From Anaerocolumna xylanovorans DSM 12503 (GTDB taxonomy: Bacteria > Bacillota > Clostridia > Lachnospirales > Lachnospiraceae), in NCBI RefSeq assembly GCF_900143645.1, contig NZ_FRFD01000003.1, forward strand, positions 434,001 to 498,000: a stretch of DNA of 64,000 bases. The letters are read 5' to 3'. The notes beneath the pieces are model-generated. The model did not search any database and had not been told where the DNA came from. It saw only the letters and a list, made by a program, of their open reading frames with translations. This document shows positions 52,481-61,339 of this stretch, one piece after another. Position 1 is the stretch's first letter. The number at the start of each line of letters is the position of its first letter. Both the position numbers and the translations under genes were made by a program.

Positions 52481-53599
52481 ATGAGTGAGAATAAGAATGC
52501 ACCTTTTAAATATGACATTGTTGGAAGTTTTTTAAGGCCTGATTATTTAAAACAGGCAAGAAGTGAATATGCGGAAGGAAAAATCAGCAGAGAAGAACTA
52601 AAAGCGGTAGAAGATAGAGCAATTACAGACTTAATTGCAAAGCAGAAGGCAGCAGGACTTATAGCTATTACAGATGGAGAATTCAGAAGAAGTTCCTGGC
52701 ATCTTGATTTTATGTGGGCCTTTAACGGTGTGGGACATGAAAAGACAAAGCACGGAATTCTGTTTCATGGAGAGCCGGCATTGATTGATGATACATTTCT
52801 TACCGGAAAAATATCTCTTGACAGCCATCCTTTTGTAGAACATTTTAAGTTTGTAAAACAATTCGAAGAGGAGAATACTGTTGCACGTCAGACCATACCT
52901 GCTCCGGCACAGTTCCTCTTTCAGATGATCATACCGGATAACCTTGAGAGCACCAAAGCCATTTATCCGAATGAAGAAGAGCTGATTCAGGATATTGCGG
53001 CGGGTTACAAAAAAATAATTAAGGATTTATATGAAGCGGGCTGTAAAAACATCCAGTTTGATGATTGTACATGGGGCGTGTGCGTTGACCCCAATGCCTG
53101 CTTTATCTTAGGAACGGATGAAGCAGGTTTACAGCAGACGATTGAGAAATTGATTCATATCAATAATCTTGCTATTGAAGGTAAGCCGGAAGATCTTGTA
53201 ATTAATACGCATATCTGCCGTGGGAATTTCCATTCCACATGGGCTTGCCAGGGAGGATATGACAGGGTAGCAAAAGATCTTTTTGAAAAAGAAAATGTAA
53301 GTGCCTTTTATCTGGAATTTGATGATGAACGTTCCGGTGATTTTGAACCTCTTAAATACGTGGGCAAAGATAAGAAGGTTGTGTTAGGACTTATTACAAC
53401 AAAATCACCTGTGCTGGAGAAGAAAGAGGATATCATCAGACGTATTAACGAAGCTGCGAAATACATTCCGCTGGAACGCTTATGTCTTAGCCCGCAGTGC
53501 GGATTTGCATCTACGGAAGAAGGAAACAAACTGACGGAAGAAGAGCAGTGGGCAAAATTGAAGCTCATTCAGGAAATAGCCAAAGAGGTATGGAAATAG
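52481..53599 (+). CDS. MetE C-terminal-domain methyltransferase-like protein (YxjG/YxjH type)
   Basis: The 372-residue protein has one MetE-C-type barrel (KYDIVGSFLRPDYLKQARSEYAEGKIS ... ITDGEFRRSSWHLDFMW ... INTHICRGNF ... LCLSPQCGFAST). The zinc ligands are kept: His and Cys in THICRGN and Cys in SPQCGF. YxjG/YxjH proteins are thought to make methionine from homocysteine with an alternative methyl donor. It follows metE through the repeat block, 106 bases after it, and is probably cotranscribed. The ATG at 52481 is set by the repeat's AGGAG. Confidence 0.9.
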   Translation: MSENKNAPFKYDIVGSFLRPDYLKQARSEYAEGKISREELKAVEDRAITDLIAKQKAAGLIAITDGEFRRSSWHLDFMWAFNGVGHEKTKHGILFHGEPALIDDTFLTGKISLDSHPFVEHFKFVKQFEEENTVARQTIPAPAQFLFQMIIPDNLESTKAIYPNEEELIQDIAAGYKKIIKDLYEAGCKNIQFDDCTWGVCVDPNACFILGTDEAGLQQTIEKLIHINNLAIEGKPEDLVINTHICRGNFHSTWACQGGYDRVAKDLFEKENVSAFYLEFDDERSGDFEPLKYVGKDKKVVLGLITTKSPVLEKKEDIIRRINEAAKYIPLERLCLSPQCGFASTEEGNKLTEEEQWAKLKLIQEIAKEVWK

Positions 53600-53606
53600 A
53601 GGTTGG

Positions 53607-53658
53607 AATCAGAAAGAACCAATGCAAAGTCAATCATTTGCATTGGTTTTTTCTGATT
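53607..53658 (+). terminator. Terminator of the metE operon
   Basis: A long stem, AATCAGAAAGAACCAATGCAAA with its complement TTTGCATTGGTTTTTTCTGATT (A-T and G-T pairs near the middle), ends in a T-run inside the 3' arm. Confidence 0.7.
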
Positions 53659-53665
53659 CTGCCAG

Positions 53666-53699
53666 TGTTTGCAGTATAATACAGTTTATGGTAGAATAA
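53666..53699 (+). promoter_or_regulatory. Promoter of the 53802 gene (one of a duplicated pair)
   Basis: TTGCAG and TAGAAT are 17 bases apart with a TGG extension. It matches 46167-46200 in 32 of 34 positions. The distance to the start codon is about 100 bases, so the leader is long. Confidence 0.6.
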
Positions 53700-53801
53700 G
53701 TTTATATCTTTAGCGGAAAATCGGATAGTGTAAGATTTTGTGAAAATGCTTTCAAATAAAGTTTAGGGAAGTATATCTTATAAAGGAGATAATATTAACT
53801 A

Positions 53802-54662
53802 ATGAAAAGACCTATTTTAACAAAAGCGAATAACAGAACAATCCCAGCACAATATCATCCTTATTCAGGTTCGCCGGAAAATTGGTTAAGCTCTGGAATT
53901 TCTTTTGATTTTTTTATTAATTGGAAAACATATGCGGTTCAGAATGAAATATGGGTGAAAAGATTACTGGACAAAGATGAGATGCCACCTAAATTGAACA
54001 TTTATAATTATTTGAAAGATAATGATGGTGATTTTCTGGACTTGTACAATTTTGCATCAGGACATGGGTTTGATTTACACTATATGTTATTTGATGATAC
54101 TCAAAATTGGGGTGATGATGATTCTATTCTTTTTGATTTGCATTGTGCCAATGGTAATTGGATTAACGAAAGGGTAGATTTGACTAATATTAAATCTAGA
54201 ATTTGTGAGCTATCCGGCGGTAAAATGAGAATAGGAGAAAAGGGACTGTTTTTAAGTACCAGTAATTTGGAGACTACCTTATCAAAGACGGATTATCCTT
54301 GGCCAGGGGATGTGGATGCTATTGTTTTGCACAAAGATAATAAAGTGCCATTAGTTATGTTAGAATACCGGAAACACACGAGAGAGTCGGATTTTGAAAG
54401 TGTTTCTAATTACTATATAAATAAAGCGGATAAGAGAAAATATGACAGGCTGCAATTATTAAAGAATGCAATAAATCCGCAGCTGTCATTAATAGTTGTT
54501 ACATATCCAACATCCGTTAATATTCATAAAGTTCTGCTGGAAAGCATTAAAGTGGAAGGCGGAAAGATGTTAATTGAGGATAGCATAACCTGCCAGCTTC
54601 CAAATGGGATTAACCAAAGCATGGAATATAAAAAAGCAATATACTATATTATAAAGAAATAA
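53802..54662 (+). CDS. Unknown protein with PD-(D/E)XK-like nuclease motif
   Basis: The 286-residue soluble protein has no family I can name with confidence. Near residues 165-195 it reads PWPGDVDAIVLHKD ... PLVMLEYRKHT, a pattern like the D-x(n)-E-x-K core of PD-(D/E)XK nucleases, with Glu-Tyr-Arg-Lys in place of the usual ExK. Whether it cuts DNA is open. The gene stands alone between terminators and shares a promoter sequence with the AAC(3)-type gene. A GGAG site lies 14 bases before the ATG. It may be a defence or DNA-repair component. Confidence 0.55.
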   Translation: MKRPILTKANNRTIPAQYHPYSGSPENWLSSGISFDFFINWKTYAVQNEIWVKRLLDKDEMPPKLNIYNYLKDNDGDFLDLYNFASGHGFDLHYMLFDDTQNWGDDDSILFDLHCANGNWINERVDLTNIKSRICELSGGKMRIGEKGLFLSTSNLETTLSKTDYPWPGDVDAIVLHKDNKVPLVMLEYRKHTRESDFESVSNYYINKADKRKYDRLQLLKNAINPQLSLIVVTYPTSVNIHKVLLESIKVEGGKMLIEDSITCQLPNGINQSMEYKKAIYYIIKK

Positions 54663-54677
54663 GAACAAAGGATAACT

Positions 54678-55976
54678 TTATACAATTTTCCAATAAGCTG
54701 CACTATAGGGAGGAAGGCTGATTTCATTATGAAAGCTTTCCTCCCTTTCGTTTAATAAATCCATGGCATTGCCGGTATCAGGGTTAAAATGGGCGGTAAA
54801 TGGTATGCCCTCGGCATTGATTGCTATTATGATACGCTCTCCTTCATAGGCACGCTCAAAGATATATTGCCGGTTAGTAAGCAGTAATTTCTTAAAAGTG
54901 CCGTAGCGAAGGGCTTTTTCCTGCTTAAAAAGGGCAGCACATTTTGCAATAAAAGCTGTCAGGTCATTGTTTACCGAAGTATTAAAACAAGGGCGAAGGG
55001 TATTATCTCCTTCTTCCTTACGACCGGTGGCACCCCATTCACTGCCATAGTAAATGCAGGGGCTTCCCGGAATGGCAAAGAGCAAAGCATAAATCAGCGG
55101 AAGATGCTTAGGATTAGAAAGGATACTGGCTATACGGCTAACATCATGGTTGTCAACAAAATTAAAGGGATGGCATCCTATATATTTCTGGCAGAAGTGC
55201 TGTTCCAGTGTGTAATTTATCTCAAACATGTTCATGTCGTTAAAGCTTGACCACATTCCTTTATAGACCTGGTAATTGGTAACGCTATGTAACATTTCAT
55301 CATTCATCAGCTGACTGTAATCGCCATGCAGCATCTCGCCTAACAGGTAGAAATCCGGTTTCAGCGTATTGCAGAATATATGCAGACGTTTAAGAAAATC
55401 ATGGGGGAGGCTGTAAGCAACATCCAGTCTTAAGCCGTCTATGTCAAACTCCTTCACCCAGCCTTTAATACTTGTAAATATATGCTGTACTACTTCTTTA
55501 TTGCTAAGGTTTAACTTTACCAGCTCATAATGCCCTTCCCAGCCTTCATAGGAGAGACCGTCATGATATCCGTTATCACTGTTAAGGTTAAGTCCGGCAA
55601 ACCATCCGCAATAGGGAGAACTCTCACGGTTATTAAGTACATCTTGAAATGCCCAGAAACCACGTCCGACATGGTTGAATACGCCATCTAATACAATACG
55701 GATACCTGCTGCGTGAAGTTCTTTGCAGACACTGGCAAAATCTGCGTTTTCACCAAGACGGCAGTCAATTTGCTGAAAATCCCTGGTGTCATAGCCATGG
55801 GAATCGGAGGAGAATACAGGGCAAAAGTAGACAGCATTTGCACCGGTATTTCGAATTTGCCCAATCCAATCCGCCACTTTAAGGATGCGGTTTACGGTAA
55901 TGCCATCATTTTGTGATGGTGCTCCACAAAAACCCAGCGGATAAATCTGATAAAATACACTGTCATATGCCCACAT
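54678..55976 (-). CDS. GH13 alpha-amylase-family enzyme
   Basis: The 432-residue protein is a single GH13 barrel with a short C-terminal domain. The four conserved regions are visible: DGVFNHVG, GLRLDVAYS (nucleophile Asp), GEMLHG (acid Glu) and FVDNHD (third Asp). It has no signal peptide, so it acts on intracellular malto-oligosaccharides; the type is like neopullulanase or maltodextrin glucosidase but short of the N-terminal domain. GAGGTGG precedes its ATG. It is divergent from the TetR gene at 56199. Confidence 0.9.
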   Translation of the reverse strand: MWAYDSVFYQIYPLGFCGAPSQNDGITVNRILKVADWIGQIRNTGANAVYFCPVFSSDSHGYDTRDFQQIDCRLGENADFASVCKELHAAGIRIVLDGVFNHVGRGFWAFQDVLNNRESSPYCGWFAGLNLNSDNGYHDGLSYEGWEGHYELVKLNLSNKEVVQHIFTSIKGWVKEFDIDGLRLDVAYSLPHDFLKRLHIFCNTLKPDFYLLGEMLHGDYSQLMNDEMLHSVTNYQVYKGMWSSFNDMNMFEINYTLEQHFCQKYIGCHPFNFVDNHDVSRIASILSNPKHLPLIYALLFAIPGSPCIYYGSEWGATGRKEEGDNTLRPCFNTSVNNDLTAFIAKCAALFKQEKALRYGTFKKLLLTNRQYIFERAYEGERIIIAINAEGIPFTAHFNPDTGNAMDLLNEREESFHNEISLPPYSAAYWKIV

Positions 55977-56095
55977 ACAGCCACCTCGTAAAATAATTTT
56001 TTCTTTTTGAATATGTTCATGATAGTATGTTAAAAATGCAATGTCAATAGATATTGATAAATATAATCATTAGCAGAGTTGACGTTTATGGGATA

Positions 56096-56141
56096 AAAGT
56101 ATAATATAGCAGTGATATATATCACTGCTATATTATACTTT
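56096..56141. promoter_or_regulatory. Perfect 46-base palindrome before the TetR gene (probable operator)
   Basis: The arms 56096-56118 and 56119-56141 are perfect reverse complements without a spacer; the centre is GTGATATATATCAC. Both arms carry TATAAT-like elements. It lies about 57 bases before the TetR start codon and 120 bases from the GH13 start. It fits an operator for autorepression of the TetR/ABC operon. Confidence 0.75.
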
Positions 56142-56198
56142 ATAAAGAACATGCTTTGGAATATTCTAACATATCAAAGAAAAGAGAGGCCTTAAAAC

Positions 56199-56810
56199 AT
56201 GGTTGAGATATTTACAAAGGAAAAATTTTTAGAGGAAGGGAAAAAAGAATTCCTGGTAAAAGGCTATAAGGAGACTTCTTTACGGCAGATATGCAAGAAT
56301 TTAGGGCTTACTCTTGGAGCCTTTTATGGTTACTTTAGCGGTAAAGAAGATTTATTTGATGCTATTGTCTCTAAGTCTGCAAAGGAACTCTTTGATTTTT
56401 ACACAAGATGCCATAAAGATTATATGGAACAAGACCCTAAAGCCCAATTTGACCATATTGGTGATATTTCTTCTACTGAATTACAAACTATGGTTGACTA
56501 TATGTACCGGTACTATGATGAGTTTAAGCTGGTATTTTGCCGTTCATCGGGGACAAAATACGAGTTTTATTTGGAGCAGTTTATAGTGATTGAAGTAGCA
56601 GCTACCAGACAATTTCTTGACCTGATGGAGGCAAATGGATTTATGACGGCAGAAATTGATGACCAGCTCAGCCATAATCTGGCTAGTATGCTGTTTAAAG
56701 GGCTTATTGAAATATTTGAGCATGATATGCCCTATGAGCAGGCTGCAAAATATGTCCATAAGCTTGGCTTATTTTATACGGCAGGCTGGATGAAATTATT
56801 TGAAGGGTAA
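56199..56810 (+). CDS. TetR-family regulator of the ABC exporter
   Basis: The 203-residue protein has an HTH in residues 5-50 (KEKFLEEGKKEFLVKGYKETSLRQICKNLGLTLGAFYGYFSGKEDLFDAI) and an effector domain. It leads an operon with two ABC half-exporters and follows a perfect palindrome, so it probably represses them until a drug or metabolite binds. Confidence 0.9.
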   Translation: MVEIFTKEKFLEEGKKEFLVKGYKETSLRQICKNLGLTLGAFYGYFSGKEDLFDAIVSKSAKELFDFYTRCHKDYMEQDPKAQFDHIGDISSTELQTMVDYMYRYYDEFKLVFCRSSGTKYEFYLEQFIVIEVAATRQFLDLMEANGFMTAEIDDQLSHNLASMLFKGLIEIFEHDMPYEQAAKYVHKLGLFYTAGWMKLFEG

Positions 56811-56890
56811 TTTTTTTATTTGCTGGTTAGTTACTACTAACCAATTACATATAAGCTAATGTATTATACATAACATGGAGGGATAAGAGG

Positions 56891-58687
56891 ATGGACAAGA
56901 AAAAAAGTACGTTATCCTGGCTGATGGAATGGGCAAAGCCCTATAAAACCAACTATATTTATTCAGTGGTTTTTGCAATAGCCGGGGTATTTTGCGGAAT
57001 TGCACCGTATTACGGAATTACAAAAATCATTATAGGACTGCTGAATAATAACAGGGAACTGAATTATTATTATTTCTGGATAGGAATATGTGCGGCTTTA
57101 TGGGTGCTTCGTTACCTGTTTCATGGGATATCCACATCTTTATCCCACCGGTCGACATTTGCAGTAATAGCAGAGGTGAGAAAGCGTCTTGCTGCCAAGC
57201 TTGTTAAGCTGCCGATGGGGTATCTGATGGATACGCCATCCGGAACGGTGAAGAATATCATTGTCGAAAAGGTTGACAGTATTGAGACAACATTGGCGCA
57301 TGTTCTTCCGGAGATGACTGCCAATCTGCTGGGGCCTGTCTGCATTATTATATATCTTTTTGCAGTTGATTGGCGAATGGCATTGATTTCACTTATAACG
57401 GTGCCGATTGGGCTGTTCTGTTACATGTTCATGATGAAGGATTACGAGGTGAAATTCAAGCATTATGTAGATTCCAATAAGCATTTGAATGCAACAGCCG
57501 TTGAGTATATTAATGGAATTGAGGTTATAAAGGCATTTAACCAAAGTGCGGCCTCTTATAAAAAGTTTACGGATGCTGCCAAGGAGGCATCCGGTTCGGC
57601 AATAAACTGGATGAGGGGGACCCTGCCATATTTTTCGGCTGCAATGTCAGTATTTCCTGCTGTTCTAGTGGGTGTCCTCCCACTGGGCTCCTACTTTTAC
57701 ATGAAAGGAAGCCTGACTGCGGAGACTTTTGTTCTGATAATTATCCTTTCTTTGGGAATTATGACTCCTTTAATTACTGTCATGTCCTATTCCGATGATT
57801 TGGGAAAGATAACTACGGTTGTAAATGACATTACCTCTATATTAACCGAGGATGACCTGATTCGTCCGGAAATGCCGGTTAAATTAAACAGTTATGATAT
57901 AGAACTGAAAAATCTATCCTTTGCTTATAAGGATAAGACAGTACTGCACAATGTAAACCTGCTGCTTCAGGAAGATTCTGTAACTGCTTTTGTCGGACCG
58001 TCAGGAGGCGGCAAATCAACCATTGCAAAGCTGATAGCTTCCTTGTGGGAAGTGCCGGAAGGAACTGTTTTTATCGGAAAGACAGATATCAGAAATATTC
58101 CGTTAGAACAGCTCAACACTATGATTGCCTATGTATCCCAGGACAATTATCTCTTTAATGATACCGTCCGGAATAACATCCGTATGGGAAATATGGCTGC
58201 AACGGATAAAGAGGTAGAGGAGGCTGCAAAGCAAAGCGGATGCCATGAATTTATTATGAAGCTGGAAAACGGATATGAGACAGTAGCAGGGGGAGCCGGA
58301 GGACATCTATCAGGCGGAGAGCGGCAGAGAATTGCCATTGCAAGAGCTATGCTAAAGAATGCACCTGTTATAATTCTGGATGAAGCGACGGCCTATACAG
58401 ATCCTGAAAATGAAGCAGTAATCCAAAGCGCAGTAGCAAAGCTGGTACAGGGAAAAACCTTGCTGGTAATTGCCCACAGACTCTCTACTATAACGGATTC
58501 TGATAAGATTGTGGTAGTGAATCAAGGTACAATTGAAGCCCAGGGCAAGCATGAACAGCTGCTTGATTCCTGCAGACTGTACCGGGATATGTGGAATGCA
58601 CATATGGAAGCAAAGGATTCAGAGGGGGAGTGCCAATTATCGAATATTCAATCAAAGACTGAATATTCAGGAAAGAGGTTAGAATGA
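56891..58687 (+). CDS. ABC transporter half-exporter, permease-ATPase fusion
   Basis: The 598-residue protein has six membrane segments (residues 20-300) and an ATPase domain with Walker A GPSGGGKST, signature LSGGERQRIAIARAM and Walker B VIILDEAT. It overlaps the second half-exporter by 4 bases, so they should form a heterodimer. Its 3' end is made of repeat sequence: the last residues (SNIQSKTEYSGKRLE) come from a palindromic module. The substrate is unknown; drug or lipid export is usual. Confidence 0.92.
   Translation: MDKKKSTLSWLMEWAKPYKTNYIYSVVFAIAGVFCGIAPYYGITKIIIGLLNNNRELNYYYFWIGICAALWVLRYLFHGISTSLSHRSTFAVIAEVRKRLAAKLVKLPMGYLMDTPSGTVKNIIVEKVDSIETTLAHVLPEMTANLLGPVCIIIYLFAVDWRMALISLITVPIGLFCYMFMMKDYEVKFKHYVDSNKHLNATAVEYINGIEVIKAFNQSAASYKKFTDAAKEASGSAINWMRGTLPYFSAAMSVFPAVLVGVLPLGSYFYMKGSLTAETFVLIIILSLGIMTPLITVMSYSDDLGKITTVVNDITSILTEDDLIRPEMPVKLNSYDIELKNLSFAYKDKTVLHNVNLLLQEDSVTAFVGPSGGGKSTIAKLIASLWEVPEGTVFIGKTDIRNIPLEQLNTMIAYVSQDNYLFNDTVRNNIRMGNMAATDKEVEEAAKQSGCHEFIMKLENGYETVAGGAGGHLSGGERQRIAIARAMLKNAPVIILDEATAYTDPENEAVIQSAVAKLVQGKTLLVIAHRLSTITDSDKIVVVNQGTIEAQGKHEQLLDSCRLYRDMWNAHMEAKDSEGECQLSNIQSKTEYSGKRLE
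58641..58683 (+). repeat. Palindromic repeat, copy E (inside the 3' end of the ABC gene)
   Basis: The stem GAATATTCAATC/GACTGAATATTC (58642-58668, one mismatch) with an AAA loop is followed by AGGAAAGAGGTTAGA and then the ATG of the next gene. The repeat is in frame, so it encodes the C-terminal tail of the first ABC protein and supplies the ribosome binding site of the second. Confidence 0.7.
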
Positions 58688-60417
58688 TAAAAATATTTAA
58701 AAAGTTCTTCGATTTTTCAGGAAAGCAAAAAAAGCGGTTCTATGTCTCACTTATTTTTTCACTGCTTCACTCTATCTTTGAAGCCAGCCGGATTGTGGCT
58801 ATTGCAGTTGTTTTGAAAGCAGTTATCAAGGATACTATGTCACCGTCAGTTATATGGACCAGTCTTCTCATTATGCTGGTAAGTATTGCCGGCTGCGCGT
58901 GGACCAGAAAGGTAACTACCATGCAGCAGACCATTGCCGGCTATACCATGTGTGCGGATAAACGCGTGGAGATCGGTGAACGGATGAAATATATGCCCAT
59001 GGGGTATTTTAACAATAACAATCTGGGGCATATTGCTTCCATCACTACCAATACCTGCGAAAATCTTCAGGATATAGCAACCCGTGTTATCCTGATGTAT
59101 TTGCAGGGAATGCTGACTACAACTGTAATATCCATTCTTTTACTGGTATTTGATGTCCGTATAGGAATTACGGCAGTACTTGGAATCCTGGCCTTTCTGC
59201 TTTTGAATCACCAGATGCAGAAGGTATCCATTAAGATTTCTCCGAAGAAAACCATAGCAGATATTGCTCTTGTGGATGCTGTTTTGGAATATGTGCAGGG
59301 GATTACGGTTGTAAAATCCTATAATCTTGGGAAACAGGCAAATAAGAAGGTTGACCGTAAGATTGATGAGGCGAATGATATTTGCTATACTTTGGAAAAA
59401 AAGTTTATCCCATTTATGTGCGGACAGACGGTGGTGTTTAAATTATTTGCACTTCTTATGATAACGCTGTCCGTCGTGTTTTGCCTGAATGGAAGCATGA
59501 GTCTGATTAATGCACTCTTAATGATTATATCTTCTTTTATTGTATATGGCCAATTGGAATCTGCCGGAATGTATTCAGCCCTGCTTCGCGTTGTCGATCA
59601 ATCCGTGGACCATATTGCGGAAATCTTTGATACGCCGGTAATGGATGTCAATGGTGTTAAGGTGGAGCCAAAGAATCATGATATTCGGGCAGAGCATGTT
59701 ACTTTTTCCTATGATGACAGGAAAATCATAGATGATGTGAGCTTTACAATTCCGGAGAAGACAACAACGGCCATTGTAGGACCTTCCGGAGGAGGAAAAA
59801 CAACCATATGCAGCTTGATATCCAGATTCTGGGATGTTAATTCCGGTTCTATCACAATAGGCGGACGGAATGTAAAGGAATATACCTTAGACAGTCTTTT
59901 AAACAATATCAGCATGGTATTTCAGAATGTATACCTGTTTCACGATACCATAGAAAACAATATCAAATTCGGAAAGCCGGATGCCACAAGAGAACAGGTC
60001 ATAGAAGCGGCAAAAAAAGCCTGCTGTCATGAATTTATTGAAAATCTGCCGGATGGTTATCAAACTGTTATCGGGGAAGCCGGGGCAACTATATCAGGAG
60101 GGGAAAAGCAAAGAATATCCATAGCCCGTGCCATATTAAAGGATGCACCCATTATTATTCTGGATGAAGCGACTGCCAATGTAGACCCTGAAAATGAAAA
60201 GCACCTGCAGGATGCTATAGCAGAGCTGACAAAGGATAAAACAATTATCATGATAGCCCACCGACTGAAAACGGTACGCAGTGCCAGCCAGATTCTTGTG
60301 CTTTCAGGAGGGAATATTCTTCAGAGAGGGAATCACGAACAACTAATGAAAGAAGGCGGCATTTACGCTGATTTTGTTAATATGAGAAGCAAATCAATAG
60401 GCTGGAAGTTAGGTTGA
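58684..60417 (+). CDS. ABC transporter half-exporter, permease-ATPase fusion
   Basis: The 577-residue protein has six membrane segments and an ATPase domain with Walker A GPSGGGKTT, signature ISGGEKQRISIARAI and Walker B IIILDEATANVDPE. It is the partner of the protein at 56891. The start lies directly after the repeat's AGGAAAGAGG. This ATPase keeps the consensus residues in both halves, so no degenerate site is evident. Confidence 0.92.
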   Translation: MIKIFKKFFDFSGKQKKRFYVSLIFSLLHSIFEASRIVAIAVVLKAVIKDTMSPSVIWTSLLIMLVSIAGCAWTRKVTTMQQTIAGYTMCADKRVEIGERMKYMPMGYFNNNNLGHIASITTNTCENLQDIATRVILMYLQGMLTTTVISILLLVFDVRIGITAVLGILAFLLLNHQMQKVSIKISPKKTIADIALVDAVLEYVQGITVVKSYNLGKQANKKVDRKIDEANDICYTLEKKFIPFMCGQTVVFKLFALLMITLSVVFCLNGSMSLINALLMIISSFIVYGQLESAGMYSALLRVVDQSVDHIAEIFDTPVMDVNGVKVEPKNHDIRAEHVTFSYDDRKIIDDVSFTIPEKTTTAIVGPSGGGKTTICSLISRFWDVNSGSITIGGRNVKEYTLDSLLNNISMVFQNVYLFHDTIENNIKFGKPDATREQVIEAAKKACCHEFIENLPDGYQTVIGEAGATISGGEKQRISIARAILKDAPIIILDEATANVDPENEKHLQDAIAELTKDKTIIMIAHRLKTVRSASQILVLSGGNILQRGNHEQLMKEGGIYADFVNMRSKSIGWKLG

Positions 60418-60552
60418 TTACAGCTCCGGCATAGCACACAATTAGAACATTGGCCTAAAAAGGCAAGGGAAAATTTGTATACTTATAATGACAATGGAGC
60501 GTACATTTGGAAAGAAGATAGTAACTATAATAGCAACTAATGGGGGATATAC

Positions 60553-60774
60553 ATGAATACTAATTCTTCAAATCGTATTGTTGGAGCAGTGTTTTTATTG
60601 ATTTCTTGTATACTGTATTCGACTGATAAAATCTGTTTGACCCTTTTTGTACTATCAACTGCTACGCTGGGAACCGTTTTGGATGTAGATCCTTTCAACA
60701 GCGCGGTGACAATAGGTTTATCTGTTGTTTCCCTGATACTTGGGGTAATATTCCTATTAAAGAAACAAGAATGA
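60553..60774 (+). CDS. Small hypothetical membrane protein
   Basis: The 73-residue protein has two hydrophobic segments (residues 9-28 and 46-68) with a short hydrophilic link. It has a GGGGG ribosome binding site, and a terminator follows. No family is recognised. It may be expressed with the exporter, but the 135-base gap leaves it open. Confidence 0.6.
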   Translation: MNTNSSNRIVGAVFLLISCILYSTDKICLTLFVLSTATLGTVLDVDPFNSAVTIGLSVVSLILGVIFLLKKQE

Positions 60775-60822
60775 TTTAACTCTGTAAATTTAAAAACCGG
60801 CATATACCTGATATAGACGAAG

Positions 60823-60854
60823 AGGCTGTTTCAAGACTGAGACAGCCTTTTTTG
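60823..60854 (+). terminator. Terminator after the small membrane protein
   Basis: AGGCTGTTTC and GAGACAGCCT form a 10-base stem with a T-run of six. Confidence 0.75.
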
Positions 60855-61018
60855 TGCAGTAGCTTATAGCATTCTTTGCAAATATTAAAAAAAATTTTAA
60901 TTACTATATTGCATTAAATAATAGTTGGTGATAATATATAGCATGTAATGCAATAGAAATTCGGAATGTGATTTTAATAGCAGAAGTACATATCAGATAT
61001 ACAGAAAGGAGTTGGCAT

Positions 61019-61339
61019 ATGAATGCACAATTCAAAAAAGGCGCGCTGGAATTATGTGTGCTTTCAAAGTTAGCAGAAGCAGATCAATATGGATATGAGT
61101 TGACGGAAGCAATATCGAGGCAGATGGTAATTTCTACAGGGACTCTTTATCTGATTTTAAAGCGTTTGAAAGATGATGCTCTTGTAGAAACCTATTTGGT
61201 GGAGTCAGGAGAGGGCCCCGCCAGAAAATACTATCATCTGACGGAAAAAGGAAAGCTTCATCAGACAGTCCAGAAAAAAGAGTGGCAGGATTTTGTAAAA
61301 GTCGTACAGGATATTATAGATAGGAGGATGGATGCATGA
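61019..61339 (+). CDS. PadR-family transcriptional regulator
   Basis: The 106-residue protein is a PadR winged helix (FKKGALELCVLSKLAEADQYGYELTEAISRQMVISTGTLYLILKRLKDDALVETYLVESGEGPARKYYHLTEKGK). The start at 61019 has AAAGGAG before it and fits the family. It overlaps the next gene by 4 bases (ATGA), a common pair in which PadR controls an envelope-stress or sensing protein. Confidence 0.92.
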   Translation: MNAQFKKGALELCVLSKLAEADQYGYELTEAISRQMVISTGTLYLILKRLKDDALVETYLVESGEGPARKYYHLTEKGKLHQTVQKKEWQDFVKVVQDIIDRRMDA

